Source of the DNA: Pseudoxanthomonas sp. YR558 | Lineage (GTDB): Bacteria; Pseudomonadota; Gammaproteobacteria; Xanthomonadales; Xanthomonadaceae | Assembly: GCF_900116385.1 (NCBI RefSeq) | Contig: NZ_FPCI01000002.1 | Coordinates: 868,001-932,000, forward strand | DNA length: 64,000 nucleotides | Direction: 5' to 3' | Part shown: positions 41,171 through 51,478 of the stretch, piece by piece | How the letters are laid out: every line of letters begins with the position of its first letter | How positions within the stretch are numbered: the stretch's first letter is position 1 | The notes under the pieces: generated by a model | What the model saw: only the letters and a program-made list of their open reading frames with translations | Told to the model about the DNA's origin: nothing | Databases searched by the model: none | Made by a program: the position numbers and the translations under genes

Positions 41171-42189
41171 CAGCTTTCCTTGTCGGCCGCCAGCACGCGT
41201 CGTGCCAAGGCGTCCAGTTGCTTGAAGCGGGCGGCGTTCTTGCGCCAGGTACGGTTGTCGGTGAGTGGCGTGCCGCTTGAGTATTCGCCGGGCTCGGTGA
41301 TCGAACTCGTCACCAGCGACATCGCGGTGACGACGACGCGGTCGCAGATCTCAAGATGACCGAGCACGCCGGCGGCGCCGCCGATCAGGCAGTAGCGGCC
41401 GATGCGCGCGCTGCCGGCCGCAGCGCTGCAGCCGGCCATCGCCGTGTGCGCGCCGATGCGGACGTTGTGGCCGATCTGGATCTGGTTGTCGAGGCGAACG
41501 TCCTCTTCCAACACCGTGTCGTCAAGCGCGCCGCGGTCGATGGTGGTGTTCGCGCCTATCTCGCAGTCATCACCGATGACCACTCCGCCCAGCTGCGGGA
41601 CCTTGATCCAATGCCCGCTGTCCATCGCCAGGCCGAAGCCATCGGCGCCGATGACGGCGCCGGGATGGACCAGTACGCGCTTGCCGAGGCGGACGCGCGT
41701 CACCAGGGTGATGCGGGCGATCAGCTCGCTGCCATCGCCTACGGTGCAGTCATCGCCGATCACGCAACCGGGACCGACGACGCAGCCATCGCCGATCACG
41801 CTGTGCGCTCCGACGGTGACGAAGGGGCCGATGTGCGCGCTCGCGGCGATGCGAGCGCTAGGGTCGATCGCGGCGCTCGGATGGATACCCGGCGTGCGCA
41901 CGGGCTTGCTGTCGAACAGCGCCGCCATCTTGGCGAAGGCCGTGTACGGATCCTTTGCGATCAGGACGGCGCCGGGGGCGGCGTCGGCGTCCTCGGCGCG
42001 AAGCACGATCAGGCTGGCCTGGCTCTCCGCCAGTTGACCCCGGTAGCGGCTGTTGGCCAGGAAAGCCAAGTGGCCGGGTTCGGCCCGTGCCAGGGTGGCG
42101 ACGCCTTCTATGTGCAGGTCGGGATCGCCACGGAGCTCGAGGCCGAAACGGTCGGCCAGCGCGCGGGCGGTATGGATGGGCAGCGTCAT
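41170..42189 (-). CDS. lpxD: UDP-3-O-acyl-glucosamine N-acyltransferase
   Basis: 339 aa. N-terminal uridine-binding domain (LADRFGLELRGDPDLHIEGV), hexapeptide repeats, catalytic His in DNQIQIGHNVRIGAHTAMAG and a C-terminal helix. It adds the second hydroxyacyl chain in lipid A synthesis. A TAAACT -10-like box lies 9 nt before the ATG, so a near-leaderless start is possible. skp, which lies between bamA and lpxD in E. coli, is missing. Confidence 0.97.
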   Translation of the reverse strand: MTLPIHTARALADRFGLELRGDPDLHIEGVATLARAEPGHLAFLANSRYRGQLAESQASLIVLRAEDADAAPGAVLIAKDPYTAFAKMAALFDSKPVRTPGIHPSAAIDPSARIAASAHIGPFVTVGAHSVIGDGCVVGPGCVIGDDCTVGDGSELIARITLVTRVRLGKRVLVHPGAVIGADGFGLAMDSGHWIKVPQLGGVVIGDDCEIGANTTIDRGALDDTVLEEDVRLDNQIQIGHNVRIGAHTAMAGCSAAAGSARIGRYCLIGGAAGVLGHLEICDRVVVTAMSLVTSSITEPGEYSSGTPLTDNRTWRKNAARFKQLDALARRVLAADKES

Positions 42190-42254
42190 AAGGCGCGTAG
42201 TTTAGCGCCAGCGACCGCCAAACCGCTTTCACGGGGGCGTATGGTGGGATGGTC

Positions 42255-42276
42255 GGCGGGGGCAGCTGCCCCCGCC
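42255..42276. repeat. Perfect 22-bp palindrome between bamA and lpxD
   Basis: GGCGGGGGCAG and its exact complement CTGCCCCCGCC. As RNA it forms a 9-bp GC stem with loop AGCT, 20 nt after the bamA stop. There is no U run, so it may be a Rho-assisted stop, an mRNA 3' stabiliser or an attenuator that lowers lpxD read-through. Confidence 0.6.
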
Positions 42277-42295
42277 CGTCATCGTAGGGCAGCCG

Positions 42296-44776
42296 TCAGA
42301 ACGCGCCGCCGAAGGTGAACTGCAAGCGCTCCAGCTCGTCGCCGTCTTCGGTCTTCAGCGGGAACGCGTAGCTGATCGAGATCGGACCGACGGGTGCCCG
42401 CCACAAGAGCGCGATACCCGTCGAAGCACGGATCTCGCCTGCGTCGAAATTGTCGATGCCGTCGAACACGTTGCCGAAATCGAAGAACGCCGATACGCGT
42501 GCTGCATTGGAGTCGAACAGTTTCGGGAAGATCAGCTCGACCGAGCCGGTCGTCTTGAGCGAGCCGCCCAGTGGCTGGCCACGATAACCGCTGATGACTT
42601 CCGATCGCGGACCCAGTGTGTTGTCGCGGAAGCCGCGCACCGAGCGCGTGCCGCCCGCATAGAAGTTCTCGAAGAACGGCAGACCACTGGCCACTAGCGT
42701 CTTGTCTAGCGTGCCGCCGTCAGCGCACGTGCCGTCTGCCGCGGGCGCGGTCGTCGTTGGCTGGCCTGGGATCTGCGGATCGGAGCCGTTGGCGCGGCAG
42801 ATGTAGCGATAGATGTCGTCGCCGTAGCTGTCGCCGTAGCCGATCTCCGCACGGGTGTTGAGCACGAAGGACGGGCTCAGCGACCAATACTTCGAGAACT
42901 CGTAGTTGAGCTTGTAGTACTCGACGGTGGAGCCCGGCAACGCGATTTCGGCCGAGACGCGCTGGTAGGTGCCGCCGGTGGGCATGAAGTAGTCGTTGCG
43001 GGTGTCGCGCGCCCAGCCCACTTCGGTTCGCCAGGCGTGGAACGTGCGCTGGCCCACGGCATTGATGTAGTCGATGATCGACTGGGGCGTAGAGCCCTGG
43101 AACGTCAATATCTCGTTGCTGTCGACGCCGAACAGCAGCGAGACGGTGTCGTTCTCGGTGATCGGCAGGCCCAGCACGCCCTGTGCGGCGGCGCTCGTGG
43201 TCGAGTACTGCGCGGTGTTGAAGTCCGAGTAGTCGAACTCGCGCCACCACAGGTTGTAGCCCAGGGACATACCTTCGTCGGTGAAGAACGGGTTCGTGTA
43301 CGAGAACGAATAGCGCTGCAGGTAGTCGCTGCGCTGTGCCTCGACGGCGACGCGGTTGCCACCGCCGAGGAAGTTGTTCTGCGACAGCTGGATCGACGTG
43401 GTCAGGCCGGAGAGCTGCGAATAGCCCAGACCGAACACGAAGCTGCCCGAGGTGGTTTCCTTTACGGTGTACACCACGTCCACCTGGTCGGTGGTGCCCG
43501 GAACGGGCGTGGTTTCGACGTCGACCGTCTCGAAATAGCCCAGACGGCGCAGGCGCACGCGCGAGCGGTCGACCGCGACCTGCGAGAACCAGCTGCCTTC
43601 GAACTGGCGCATTTCACGGCGCATCACCTCGTCGGACGTGCGGGTGTTGCCCTTGAAGACGATCCGGCGCACGTTCACGCGCGGACCCGGGATCACCTGC
43701 AGGTTGATCGCGACGGTGCGGTTCTCGCGATCGATCGTCGGGATCGGATTCACCTGCGCGAACGCATGGCCGATGTTGCCCAGCGTCGCGGTGATCGAAT
43801 CGGAGGTCATCTCGAGCAGAATGCGCGAGAACGTCTGCTCCGGCTTGACGATCACCAGCTTCTCGATCTCTTCCTTCGGCAGCACTGTGTCGCCGGTGAC
43901 CTTCACCTCGGAGATCTTGTACTGCTCGCCCTCGGTGATGCCGGCGGTGATGAACATGTCGCGCTTGTCGGGACTGATCGATACCTGGGTGGAATCGATG
44001 TTGAAGTCCACATAGCCGCGATCGAGGTAGTACGAGTTCAGGCGCTCCATGTCGCCCGACAGCTTTTCCTTGGAGTACTGGTCGTCGCGGCGGTACCACG
44101 ACAGCCAGCTGGATTCCTTGGATTCCCAGTTCTCCAGCAGGTCCTCGGTCTCGAACTTCTCGGCACCGACAACGTTGACGTGCTTGATCTTCGCCGCCTT
44201 GCCTTCTTTCACGGCGATCGTGACGTCCACGCGGTTGCGGTCCAGCGGACTCACGGTGGGCGTGATCTCGACGTTGTACTTGCCGCGGTTGTTGTACTGG
44301 CGCACCAGTTCCTGCGTTACGCGGTCCAGGCTCAGGCGATCGAAGGTCTCGCCCTCAGCGAGGCCGATGTCCTTCAGGCCCGACATCAGGTCATCGGTCT
44401 TGATGTCCTTGTTGCCGGTAAGCGTCAACTTGTTGATGGCCGGACGCTCGGTGACCGTCACCACCAGGATGTCGCCCTGGCGGTCGAGCTTCACGTCTTC
44501 GAAGAAGCCCGTCTTGTAGAGCGCGCGAATGGATTCGGACACGCCGGACGGGGTGACCTGCTCGCCGCGTTCGATCGGCAGGTAGGTCAGCACGGTGCCG
44601 GCCGAAATGCGCTGCAGGCCGTCGATGCGGATATCGGTGGCGGTGAACGTCTCGCTGCTCAGCGGTGCGGCCGCCGCGGGTGCGGGGGCGGTTTCCGTCG
44701 TCTGGGCCAGTGCCGGCATGGCGATGGCCGAGGCCAGGGCGAGGGCAAGCAGGCGGCGGGAGGGCAGTCGCGTCAT
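42296..44776 (-). CDS. bamA: Outer-membrane assembly factor BamA
   Basis: 826 aa. ATG 44776 has GGAAG 5 nt upstream; another ATG is immediately before it (44779). Signal peptide (LLALALASAIAMPALAQ), five POTRA domains (first IRIDGLQRISAGTVLTYLPI) and a C-terminal 16-strand barrel with the VRGF lock (TRSVRGFRDNTLGP) and final Phe (LQFTFGGAF). It inserts beta-barrel proteins into the outer membrane. It is downstream of rseP; the gap (116 nt) is otherwise open. Confidence 0.97.
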   Translation of the reverse strand: MTRLPSRRLLALALASAIAMPALAQTTETAPAPAAAAPLSSETFTATDIRIDGLQRISAGTVLTYLPIERGEQVTPSGVSESIRALYKTGFFEDVKLDRQGDILVVTVTERPAINKLTLTGNKDIKTDDLMSGLKDIGLAEGETFDRLSLDRVTQELVRQYNNRGKYNVEITPTVSPLDRNRVDVTIAVKEGKAAKIKHVNVVGAEKFETEDLLENWESKESSWLSWYRRDDQYSKEKLSGDMERLNSYYLDRGYVDFNIDSTQVSISPDKRDMFITAGITEGEQYKISEVKVTGDTVLPKEEIEKLVIVKPEQTFSRILLEMTSDSITATLGNIGHAFAQVNPIPTIDRENRTVAINLQVIPGPRVNVRRIVFKGNTRTSDEVMRREMRQFEGSWFSQVAVDRSRVRLRRLGYFETVDVETTPVPGTTDQVDVVYTVKETTSGSFVFGLGYSQLSGLTTSIQLSQNNFLGGGNRVAVEAQRSDYLQRYSFSYTNPFFTDEGMSLGYNLWWREFDYSDFNTAQYSTTSAAAQGVLGLPITENDTVSLLFGVDSNEILTFQGSTPQSIIDYINAVGQRTFHAWRTEVGWARDTRNDYFMPTGGTYQRVSAEIALPGSTVEYYKLNYEFSKYWSLSPSFVLNTRAEIGYGDSYGDDIYRYICRANGSDPQIPGQPTTTAPAADGTCADGGTLDKTLVASGLPFFENFYAGGTRSVRGFRDNTLGPRSEVISGYRGQPLGGSLKTTGSVELIFPKLFDSNAARVSAFFDFGNVFDGIDNFDAGEIRASTGIALLWRAPVGPISISYAFPLKTEDGDELERLQFTFGGAF

Positions 44777-44895
44777 CATCACTTCCGATTGGGGTAGTTC
44801 CTGCGGTGCAGGAGTGGAACGCAGGGCTGCGTCCCCGGGGCTTGCCGGCTGGGGGCGACCCTTGGAGCGGGCCGGCCCGAGAAAGTTCAGGGGCA

Positions 44896-46257
44896 TCAGG
44901 TCACCAGACGCAGGATGTCGTTGTAGAACGCCAATCCCATCAGGCCCGCCAGCGCGGCCAAGCCTACGTATTGTCCAGCCACCATGTGGCGCTCGCTCAA
45001 GGGACTGCCCTTGACCAACTCGATAAGGTAATACAGGAGGTGCCCGCCGTCCAAGACGGGAATGGGCAGCAGGTTGATAATGGCCAGGCTGAGGGACATG
45101 GCGGCCAGGAACCAGAGGAACCAGTCAGGCCCGCGCTTGGCCGAGACATTCGCCACCTGGGCGATGGTGATGGGCCCTGACACGTTCTTCAGCGACGCGT
45201 CGCCGGTCAGCATGCGACGGATCATGCCCAGGGAGTCCGAGGTCAGTTTGCCCGTCTCGCGGAGTGCAGCCGGAATGGCGGCCAGGGGTCCGAAATGCAG
45301 GGTCGCGTCGTAGCTGGGCATCTGCGCGGCGTCCGGCGGCGCCAGGCCCAGGCCCCAGTAGTCCTGACCGTTGTCCGGGCGCTTCATGCGGCGCGGCTCG
45401 AGCTCGAACGCCAAGCGCTCGCCTGCCCGGTCGACCTCCACCATCGCGGGGCCGCCGCGCTTGCCTAGAAGGTCGACCTGCGTGGCGATGTCGCCGAAGC
45501 CATGCACGGGCTGGCCGTCGACGGCGGTGACGACGTCGCCCGGTTGCAGTACGCCATCAGCCGGTGCACCCGGGCTGACCTTGCCGACGGTGGCCGGCAC
45601 AACCCAGTGGCGCCATGTCAGGCCTATCAGGCCGATCACGTTCTCCTGGTCGAAATCCACCGGCAGGCGCGAGAGAGCAAGTTGGCGCGTGGCGGTCGTG
45701 CCGGCGGCGGTCTCGACTTCCACCGGCACGTCCTTGCCGTCGATGGCCGTCTTGGTCAGCACGATGGAGGCATCCGTCCAGGTATCGATGGCGCGGTCGC
45801 CGATCCGGACGATGCGGTCGCCGCGTTGCAGACCAGCCGCCTCGGCGATGCCCGTGACGCCGCCGAGCGTGGCCGAGTAATCCTGCTTGCCCAGCACGAA
45901 CATCGCCCAGAGCAGGGCGACGCACAGCACGATGTTGGCCGCGGGTCCGGCGGCGACCACCGCGATCCTCTGCCAGACCGACTTCCGGTTGAAGGCCTGG
46001 TCCAGCTGCGCAGCGGGGACATCGCCCTCGGCTTCGTCCAGCATCTTTACGTAGCCTCCGAGTGGGATCGCGGCGATCGCGAACTCGGTGCCGTGGCGGT
46101 CACGCCGCGACCACAATGGCTTGCCGAAGCCCACGGAGAAGCGCAACACCTTCACGCCGCAGCGGCGCGCGACCCAGTAGTGGCCGAACTCGTGGAAGGT
46201 CACCAGGATGCCCAGTGCCACGATCATCCACCAGACGGAGCCCAACAGGTCACTCAT
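44896..46257 (-). CDS. rseP: Site-2 protease RseP
   Basis: 453 aa from ATG 46257. HEFGH zinc site at 22-26, two PDZ domains in the middle (VGKVSPGAPADGVLQPGDVV and others) and the second metal motif NLLPIPVLDGGHLL near the C-terminus. It cleaves RseA within the membrane to release sigma-E. Placement beside bamA links envelope stress sensing to assembly. Confidence 0.97.
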   Translation of the reverse strand: MSDLLGSVWWMIVALGILVTFHEFGHYWVARRCGVKVLRFSVGFGKPLWSRRDRHGTEFAIAAIPLGGYVKMLDEAEGDVPAAQLDQAFNRKSVWQRIAVVAAGPAANIVLCVALLWAMFVLGKQDYSATLGGVTGIAEAAGLQRGDRIVRIGDRAIDTWTDASIVLTKTAIDGKDVPVEVETAAGTTATRQLALSRLPVDFDQENVIGLIGLTWRHWVVPATVGKVSPGAPADGVLQPGDVVTAVDGQPVHGFGDIATQVDLLGKRGGPAMVEVDRAGERLAFELEPRRMKRPDNGQDYWGLGLAPPDAAQMPSYDATLHFGPLAAIPAALRETGKLTSDSLGMIRRMLTGDASLKNVSGPITIAQVANVSAKRGPDWFLWFLAAMSLSLAIINLLPIPVLDGGHLLYYLIELVKGSPLSERHMVAGQYVGLAALAGLMGLAFYNDILRLVT

Positions 46258-46270
46258 CGGTTCTCGGCGC

Positions 46271-47458
46271 TCATTGGGAGACGTGGCCTGCGAGGTTGCG
46301 TTCGGTGAGTCGTCGGGCCTGCGCATCCGCTTCCAGCAATGCCTCCAGCGAATCGGCCGGCGTTGCAGGCAGCGCGGCGAGGGCGTCCTCGACCAGCGCG
46401 GGAATGGATAGGAAACCCACGCGGCCCTGAAGAAAGGCTGAAACTGCGACTTCGTTCGCAGCGTTCAGGACCGCGGGCGCGGTGCCGCCTGTCGCCATGG
46501 CCTCCCAGGCCAGGCGCAGGCAAGGGAATGCGTCGGTGTCGGGCGCTTCGAAGTCCAGTCGCGGGTGCAGCAGCAGGTCGAGCCCCTGCACGCCGGAAGC
46601 GATCCGCTCGGGCCAGCCAAGTCCCACCGCCAGCGAGGTTCGCATGTCGGGCAGGCCGAGCTGCGCGAGCGTCGAGCCGTCGACGAATTCCACCAGCGAA
46701 TGCACGAGGCTTTGAGGGTGCACCAGGACATCAAGGCGCGCGCGGTCCACGCCGAAGAGGTGGTGCGCTTCGATCAATTCCAGGCCCTTGTTCATCAAGG
46801 TGGCCGAGTCGACCGAAATCTTGGGGCCCATCGACCATTTCGGATGGGCAACCGCCTGCGCGCGCGTGACCTGGGCGAGGTCCGCCCGGCTGCGTCCGCG
46901 GAACGGTCCCCCGGACGCGGTCAGCACGATGCGCTTGACCTCGGCCTGAGCCTGCCGTGAACGCAGGCACTGGAAGATGGCGTTGTGCTCGCTATCGATC
47001 GGGATGATTTCGGCGCCAGCGGCATCCGCTGCGGCGGTCACCAGCTCGCCGGCGAGCACCAGCGACTCCTTGTTGGCCAGCAGCAGCCGTTTGCCCGCAT
47101 GGGCGGCGGCGAGCGTCGAAGACAGGCCCGCCGCACCGACGATGGCGGCAACGACGGTGTCGCAGGCGGCATCGGCGACCAGTGCGTCGAGCGGTGCGTC
47201 GCCCGCGTGCGGCAGCGTGGGCAGGCCAGCGGCGGCGAGGCCGTCGCGCAGGCGCGCATAAAGCGCGGCATCTGCGATCACGGCATGGTCGGGCCGATGC
47301 GCCACGCACAGCGCGATCAGCGCATCGACGTTATGGCCTGCGGCCAGCACACTCGCGCGATAACGATCCGGATGGCGCGCGATGACGTCCAGCGCCGAGG
47401 CGCCGATCGAGCCCGTCGCGCCGAGGACCGCCACATTGCGGGGTGCGTGCGCAGCCAT
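46271..47458 (-). CDS. dxr: 1-deoxy-D-xylulose-5-phosphate reductoisomerase
   Basis: 395 aa. NADPH motif [20 protein letters not shown], substrate and metal residues in [22 protein letters not shown] and [15 protein letters not shown]. First committed step of the MEP isoprenoid pathway. It is between cdsA (2 nt gap) and rseP (13 nt gap). Confidence 0.98.
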   Translation of the reverse strand: MAAHAPRNVAVLGATGSIGASALDVIARHPDRYRASVLAAGHNVDALIALCVAHRPDHAVIADAALYARLRDGLAAAGLPTLPHAGDAPLDALVADAACDTVVAAIVGAAGLSSTLAAAHAGKRLLLANKESLVLAGELVTAAADAAGAEIIPIDSEHNAIFQCLRSRQAQAEVKRIVLTASGGPFRGRSRADLAQVTRAQAVAHPKWSMGPKISVDSATLMNKGLELIEAHHLFGVDRARLDVLVHPQSLVHSLVEFVDGSTLAQLGLPDMRTSLAVGLGWPERIASGVQGLDLLLHPRLDFEAPDTDAFPCLRLAWEAMATGGTAPAVLNAANEVAVSAFLQGRVGFLSIPALVEDALAALPATPADSLEALLEADAQARRLTERNLAGHVSQ

Positions 47459-47460
47459 GC

Positions 47461-48312
47461 TCAGAATCCGAAGACTTCCTTGCCGAGCACGAAGATGGGC
47501 AGCGCGGCCAGGACGCCGTCGATGCGGTCGAGTACACCGCCGTGACCGGGGATCAGGTCGCCGGAATCCTTCGCACCCACATGCCGCTTCAGCAGGCTTT
47601 CGAACAGGTCGCCGACCACCGAAAACAGCACCGTGAAGATGGCGACGAGCAACACGCCAGGTAGCTGGGAGACTCCCGCACCCGCGATGATCGCGCCGAC
47701 ACCGGCGACCAGCAGACCCGCAGCCAGGCCACCCAGCAGCCCTTCAAGCGTCTTGTTCGGGCTGATGCGCGGCGCCAGCTTGCGCCCTGCGAACCAGCGC
47801 CCGCCGAAATGGCGGCCCGCGAAGTAGGCGCCGCTGTCGGCGGCCCAGACGATCGCCAAGGCGATGAACAGCCAGATATGCCCGTTCGGCTCAGAGGAGT
47901 GGATCAGCCCCAAGGCGCACCAGGCCGGCACGACGGCAAGCGTGCCGGCGGCCAGCTTGAATACGCGCGCCCACGTCTCGTGGTCGGAGGCGAAATGGAA
48001 GAAGCGCAGCCACAACAGCGCAAGCAACCACCAGACCGCACCGGCCAGGGCCATCAGCCGCAGCGGCACCAGATCGGTCGATCCGCGCGAGGCCCAGACC
48101 AACAGCACCATCAGCAGCAGGTTGGCGGTCAGCAGTACCGTTCGCTGCAAGGTGTCGTCGATCTCGGCGAGCTTGAACCACTCCCACAGGCCGACCAGGA
48201 AAACCAAGGCCGCCAGCATGACCAGCCAGGACGTCGGCAACAGCAGGATGGCGCCGATGGCGAACGGGGCCATGACGAGCGCGGCGATGACGCGGGTGCG
48301 GGTGGCGCTCAT
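47461..48312 (-). CDS. cdsA: Phosphatidate cytidylyltransferase
   Basis: 283 aa, about eight TM helices. C-terminal CDP-diglyceride synthase signature [20 protein letters not shown]. It makes CDP-diacylglycerol for all phospholipids. ATG 48312 ([12 protein letters not shown]) gives a gap of 13 nt to uppS. An open frame reaches 48354 within uppS. Confidence 0.95.
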   Translation of the reverse strand: MSATRTRVIAALVMAPFAIGAILLLPTSWLVMLAALVFLVGLWEWFKLAEIDDTLQRTVLLTANLLLMVLLVWASRGSTDLVPLRLMALAGAVWWLLALLWLRFFHFASDHETWARVFKLAAGTLAVVPAWCALGLIHSSEPNGHIWLFIALAIVWAADSGAYFAGRHFGGRWFAGRKLAPRISPNKTLEGLLGGLAAGLLVAGVGAIIAGAGVSQLPGVLLVAIFTVLFSVVGDLFESLLKRHVGAKDSGDLIPGHGGVLDRIDGVLAALPIFVLGKEVFGF

Positions 48313-48325
48313 GCGGGGCTCGCTT

Positions 48326-49084
48326 TCATGCGGGGCTATCCTCCGTGGCGCCATCGGCCACCTGGGCGCTGGTCAGGCCGAAGCGGCGCTCGCGACCCGA
48401 GAAGTCGTCCAGGGCGCGCTGCAGCAAGGCGGCATCCAGGTCCGGCCAGAGCACGTCGGTGAACCAGAGTTCGGTGTAGGCCAGCTGCCATAACAGGAAG
48501 TTGCTGATCCTGTGGTCGCCGCCGGTACGGATGAAGAGATCAGGTGCCGGCAGGTCTGCCAAGGCCACGTGCCGGCCAAGGGAGGCTTCGTTGATGTCCT
48601 GCGGCCGCAGGCGGCCTGCGGCGACTTCTTCTGCCAACGCGCGTGCCGCGTGCGCGATGTCCTGGCGGCCACCGTAGCTGGCAGCGATCACCAGGTGCAG
48701 TCGTGTGTTGCCCTGGGTCAGCGTTTCGGCCGCCTCCATGCGCGCGCGGATGTCGGCGGAGAAACGCGTGCGGTCGCCGATGAAGCGCACGCGGACCTGG
48801 CGACGGTGGAGTTCCTCCACTTCGCGGTCCAGCGCATTGAGGAACAGCTTCATCAGCGCGCCGACTTCTTCTTCCGGTCGGCCCCAGTTTTCGCTGGAAA
48901 ACGCGAACAGTGTCAGCGCGCCGATGCCGCGTTCCAGGCAGAAGTCGATGCAGACATTGACCGCCCGGGCACCGGCGCGATGACCGATCACCCGCGGGCG
49001 GCGGCGGCGTTCGGCCCAGCGCCCGTTGCCGTCCATGATGACGGCCAGGTGGCGGGGCACGGACGAGGGAACGGCAGGGGACAT
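48326..49084 (-). CDS. uppS: Undecaprenyl diphosphate synthase
   Basis: 252 aa, cis-prenyltransferase. IMDGNGRWAERRRRPRVIGH at the active site, FAFSSENWGRPEEEV and DLFIRTGGDHRISNFLLWQL. It makes C55 undecaprenyl diphosphate, the carrier for peptidoglycan and LPS O-units. It begins 8 nt after the frr stop. Confidence 0.97.
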   Translation of the reverse strand: MSPAVPSSVPRHLAVIMDGNGRWAERRRRPRVIGHRAGARAVNVCIDFCLERGIGALTLFAFSSENWGRPEEEVGALMKLFLNALDREVEELHRRQVRVRFIGDRTRFSADIRARMEAAETLTQGNTRLHLVIAASYGGRQDIAHAARALAEEVAAGRLRPQDINEASLGRHVALADLPAPDLFIRTGGDHRISNFLLWQLAYTELWFTDVLWPDLDAALLQRALDDFSGRERRFGLTSAQVADGATEDSPA

Positions 49085-49092
49085 GGCAGTCC

Positions 49093-49650
49093 TCAGACCG
49101 CCATCAATTCCTGTTCCTTGGCCTTGACGACGTCATCGACGTCCTTGATGGACTTGTCGGTGAGCTTCTGGATCTCGTCTTCGGTCCGGCGCTCTTCGTC
49201 CTCGGTGATCTGCTTGTCCTTCAGCAGGTCCTTGACCTGCTGGTTGGCATCGCGGCGGATGTTGCGGATCGCGACCTTGGCGTCTTCGCCTTCGCCATGG
49301 ACCACCTTCGAGAGCTCCTTGCGGCGCTCTTCGGTGAGGGCCGGCAGGTTCAGGCGGATGGTGGTGCCGGCAGTGTTCGGGGTCAGGCCCAGGTCGGAGG
49401 CCAGGATGGCCTTCTCGACCGCGCCGACCATCTGCTTCTCCCAAGGGGTGATCGTCAGCGAGCGGGAATCGGAGATGGTCACCGTGGCGACCTGGCTTAG
49501 CGGCATGTCCGAACCGTAGTAATTGACCTTCAGGTGCTCGACCAGGGCCGTGGAGGCGCGACCGGTGCGGACCTTGACCAGCGTGTGGCGGAGCGCCTCG
49601 ATGCTCTTGGTCATGCGCGCCTGCGCGTCTTTCTTGATGTCGTTGAGCAT
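49093..49650 (-). CDS. frr: Ribosome recycling factor
   Basis: 185 aa, normal length. [20 protein letters not shown] at the N-terminus, [15 protein letters not shown], and the C-terminal coiled coil ending [15 protein letters not shown]. With EF-G it splits post-termination ribosomes. AAGG lies 5 nt before the ATG. It has its own TATAAT promoter because the CDF gene separates it from pyrH. Confidence 0.98.
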   Translation of the reverse strand: MLNDIKKDAQARMTKSIEALRHTLVKVRTGRASTALVEHLKVNYYGSDMPLSQVATVTISDSRSLTITPWEKQMVGAVEKAILASDLGLTPNTAGTTIRLNLPALTEERRKELSKVVHGEGEDAKVAIRNIRRDANQQVKDLLKDKQITEDEERRTEDEIQKLTDKSIKDVDDVVKAKEQELMAV

Positions 49651-49683
49651 CGCCCTTTCCGTTGCAAAGCCTGTAAACGACCG

Positions 49684-49712
49684 ATTATAGGGCGATTCGG
49701 CGCCGTTGCCGA
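49684..49712 (-). promoter_or_regulatory. Promoter of the frr-uppS-cdsA operon
   Basis: TATAAT at 49689-49684 on the minus strand, with TCGGCA (49712-49707, 4 of 6 to TTGACA) 17 bp upstream. Predicted start near 49677, leader of 27 nt. The promoter is located in the 77-nt gap between the CDF gene and frr. Confidence 0.65.
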
Positions 49713-49727
49713 CCGCCCAGAGGCCCC

Positions 49728-50645
49728 TCAGTGGGAATGATGCGGCGCGGCATCGTGCAGGTCGTGGCCGCAGGCCGCACCCCGTTCGATCTGCAGTGTC
49801 GCGTGGTTGATCCCGAAGCGGTGGTCCAGCGCGTGCACCGTGGCATCGATGAAAGTGTCGTGATCGTCCTCGCGGGCGCGCACGAGGTGCGCGGTCAGGG
49901 CGATCTCATTGGCGCCAAGCGACCAGATGTGCAGGTGGTGGACGGCCGAGACGCCGGGCTGTTCGCGCAGGAAGGCGCCGACCTCTTCGGGATCGACACT
50001 GCCGGGAACTGCGTCCATGGCCGCGTCGAAGCTGTCGCGCAGCAGCCCCCAGGAGCCAACAGCGACCACCACGGCGATCAACAGGGCCGTGGCGGGATCC
50101 AGCCAGGCCCAGCCGAGCGTCGCCATGCCGACGCCGGCCAGCACCGCCGCCAGCGAGACGGCCGCATCCGCTATCAGATGCAGGAAGGCGCCGCGCTTGT
50201 TCAGGTCGTGCGCATGCCCGTCGCGTACCAGCCAGGCGGCGCCGAGGTTGACCACGATGCCAAGCGCTGCGACCACGATCACGGGCGTGGCAGGAATCTC
50301 GGGCGGCGCACTGAAACGGCGCACCGCTTCCCAGCCCAATGCGCCGGAGAAAACCACCAGCAGCAAGGCATTGGCCAAGGGAGAGAGGAGGGTGGCGCGC
50401 CGCCAGCCGTACGTGTGGCGTCCCCGGGGCGGGCGCCGTGCCAGCGCGGCCGCGCTCCACGCCAACGCGAGGCCCAGCACGTCGCCCAGGTTGTGCACGG
50501 CGTCGGACAGCAAGGCCAGCGAATTGGTGTAGAAGCCGTACCCCGCTTCGATGGCGGTGTAGGCGAGATTGATCAGCGTGACCAACGCGAAAGCGCGCGT
50601 GGCCGAGCCGTGGGCGTGCGCCCCATGTCCGTGTCCGTGTCCCAT
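49728..50645 (-). CDS. Cation diffusion facilitator family exporter
   Basis: 305 aa from ATG 50645, giving a His-rich N-terminus ([19 protein letters not shown]); a GTG 11 codons earlier is open. Six TM helices, metal sites HxxxD and related ([40 protein letters not shown]), and a C-terminal cytoplasmic domain ([13 protein letters not shown]) ending His-rich (AAPHHSH). CDF proteins export Zn, Co, Ni, Fe or Cd with proton exchange; the metal is not determined. It is an unusual resident between pyrH and frr, 51 nt after pyrH. Confidence 0.92.
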   Translation of the reverse strand: MGHGHGHGAHAHGSATRAFALVTLINLAYTAIEAGYGFYTNSLALLSDAVHNLGDVLGLALAWSAAALARRPPRGRHTYGWRRATLLSPLANALLLVVFSGALGWEAVRRFSAPPEIPATPVIVVAALGIVVNLGAAWLVRDGHAHDLNKRGAFLHLIADAAVSLAAVLAGVGMATLGWAWLDPATALLIAVVVAVGSWGLLRDSFDAAMDAVPGSVDPEEVGAFLREQPGVSAVHHLHIWSLGANEIALTAHLVRAREDDHDTFIDATVHALDHRFGINHATLQIERGAACGHDLHDAAPHHSH

Positions 50646-50696
50646 CCGGCTAGGGTGCCGGCGGACCGGCACGGACACTATTACAGCGAGGTGGCG

Positions 50697-51422
50697 TCAG
50701 TTGCGGCCCTTTACCAGGGTGCCCACGTGCTCGCCGCGCAGGATGCGCATCAGGTTGCCCGGCACCGACAAGTCGTAGATGCGCAGCGGGACGTCGCTGT
50801 CACGACACAGGGCGAAAGCGGCGGTGTCCATCACCTGCAGGTCGCGGACGATCACGTCGTCGTAGGTCAACTGGTCGAAACGCTTGGCGTCGGCGTGCTT
50901 GCTGGGGTCCTTGTCGTAGACGCCGTCCACCTTGGTGGCCTTCAGCAGCAGGTCCGCGCCGATCTCGATCGCACGCAGCGCAGCACCGGAGTCGGTTGTA
51001 AAGAACGGGTTACCCGTGCCGGCGGCGAAGATCGCGATGCGGCCCTTTTCCAGATGGCGGATGGCGCGGCGGCGGATGTAGTCCTCGCACACGTCATTGA
51101 TCTTGATGGCGCTCATCACGCGGCACTTGGCGCCCAGCTTCTCCAGGGCGTCCTGCATGGCCAGCGCGTTGATGACGGTGGCCAGCATGCCCATCTGGTC
51201 GCCGGTGACCCGGTCCATGCCGCCGGCGGCCAGGCCTGCGCCGCGGAAGATATTGCCGCCGCCGATCACCAGACCGATTTCCGCACCAGCGTCGCGCGCC
51301 TCGATGATCTCCTTGGCGATCCGGGTGATCACGGCCGGGTCGATGCCGTAGTCCTCAGCCCCCATCAGCGCTTCGCCGGACAGTTTGAGCAGGATGCGGC
51401 GATAGGCAAGGGGTGCGGTCAT
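50697..51422 (-). CDS. pyrH: Uridylate kinase
   Basis: 241 aa, amino acid kinase fold. [13 protein letters not shown] at the N-terminus, [12 protein letters not shown] and [20 protein letters not shown]. It phosphorylates UMP to UDP and feeds back on pyrimidine supply. A TAGAAT -10 lies about 30 nt upstream of the ATG. Confidence 0.97.
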   Translation of the reverse strand: MTAPLAYRRILLKLSGEALMGAEDYGIDPAVITRIAKEIIEARDAGAEIGLVIGGGNIFRGAGLAAGGMDRVTGDQMGMLATVINALAMQDALEKLGAKCRVMSAIKINDVCEDYIRRRAIRHLEKGRIAIFAAGTGNPFFTTDSGAALRAIEIGADLLLKATKVDGVYDKDPSKHADAKRFDQLTYDDVIVRDLQVMDTAAFALCRDSDVPLRIYDLSVPGNLMRILRGEHVGTLVKGRN

Positions 51423-51452
51423 GGGGATCTCGGCGTGGGGGCAAACAGCGTA

Positions 51453-51458
51453 ATTCTA
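51453..51458 (-). promoter_or_regulatory. -10 element of pyrH
   Basis: TAGAAT on the minus strand (51458-51453, 5 of 6 to consensus), with a predicted start near 51446 and a leader of about 24 nt. No good -35 is seen. Confidence 0.45.
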
Positions 51459-51478
51459 GCCGAGCATCACATGGTGCG

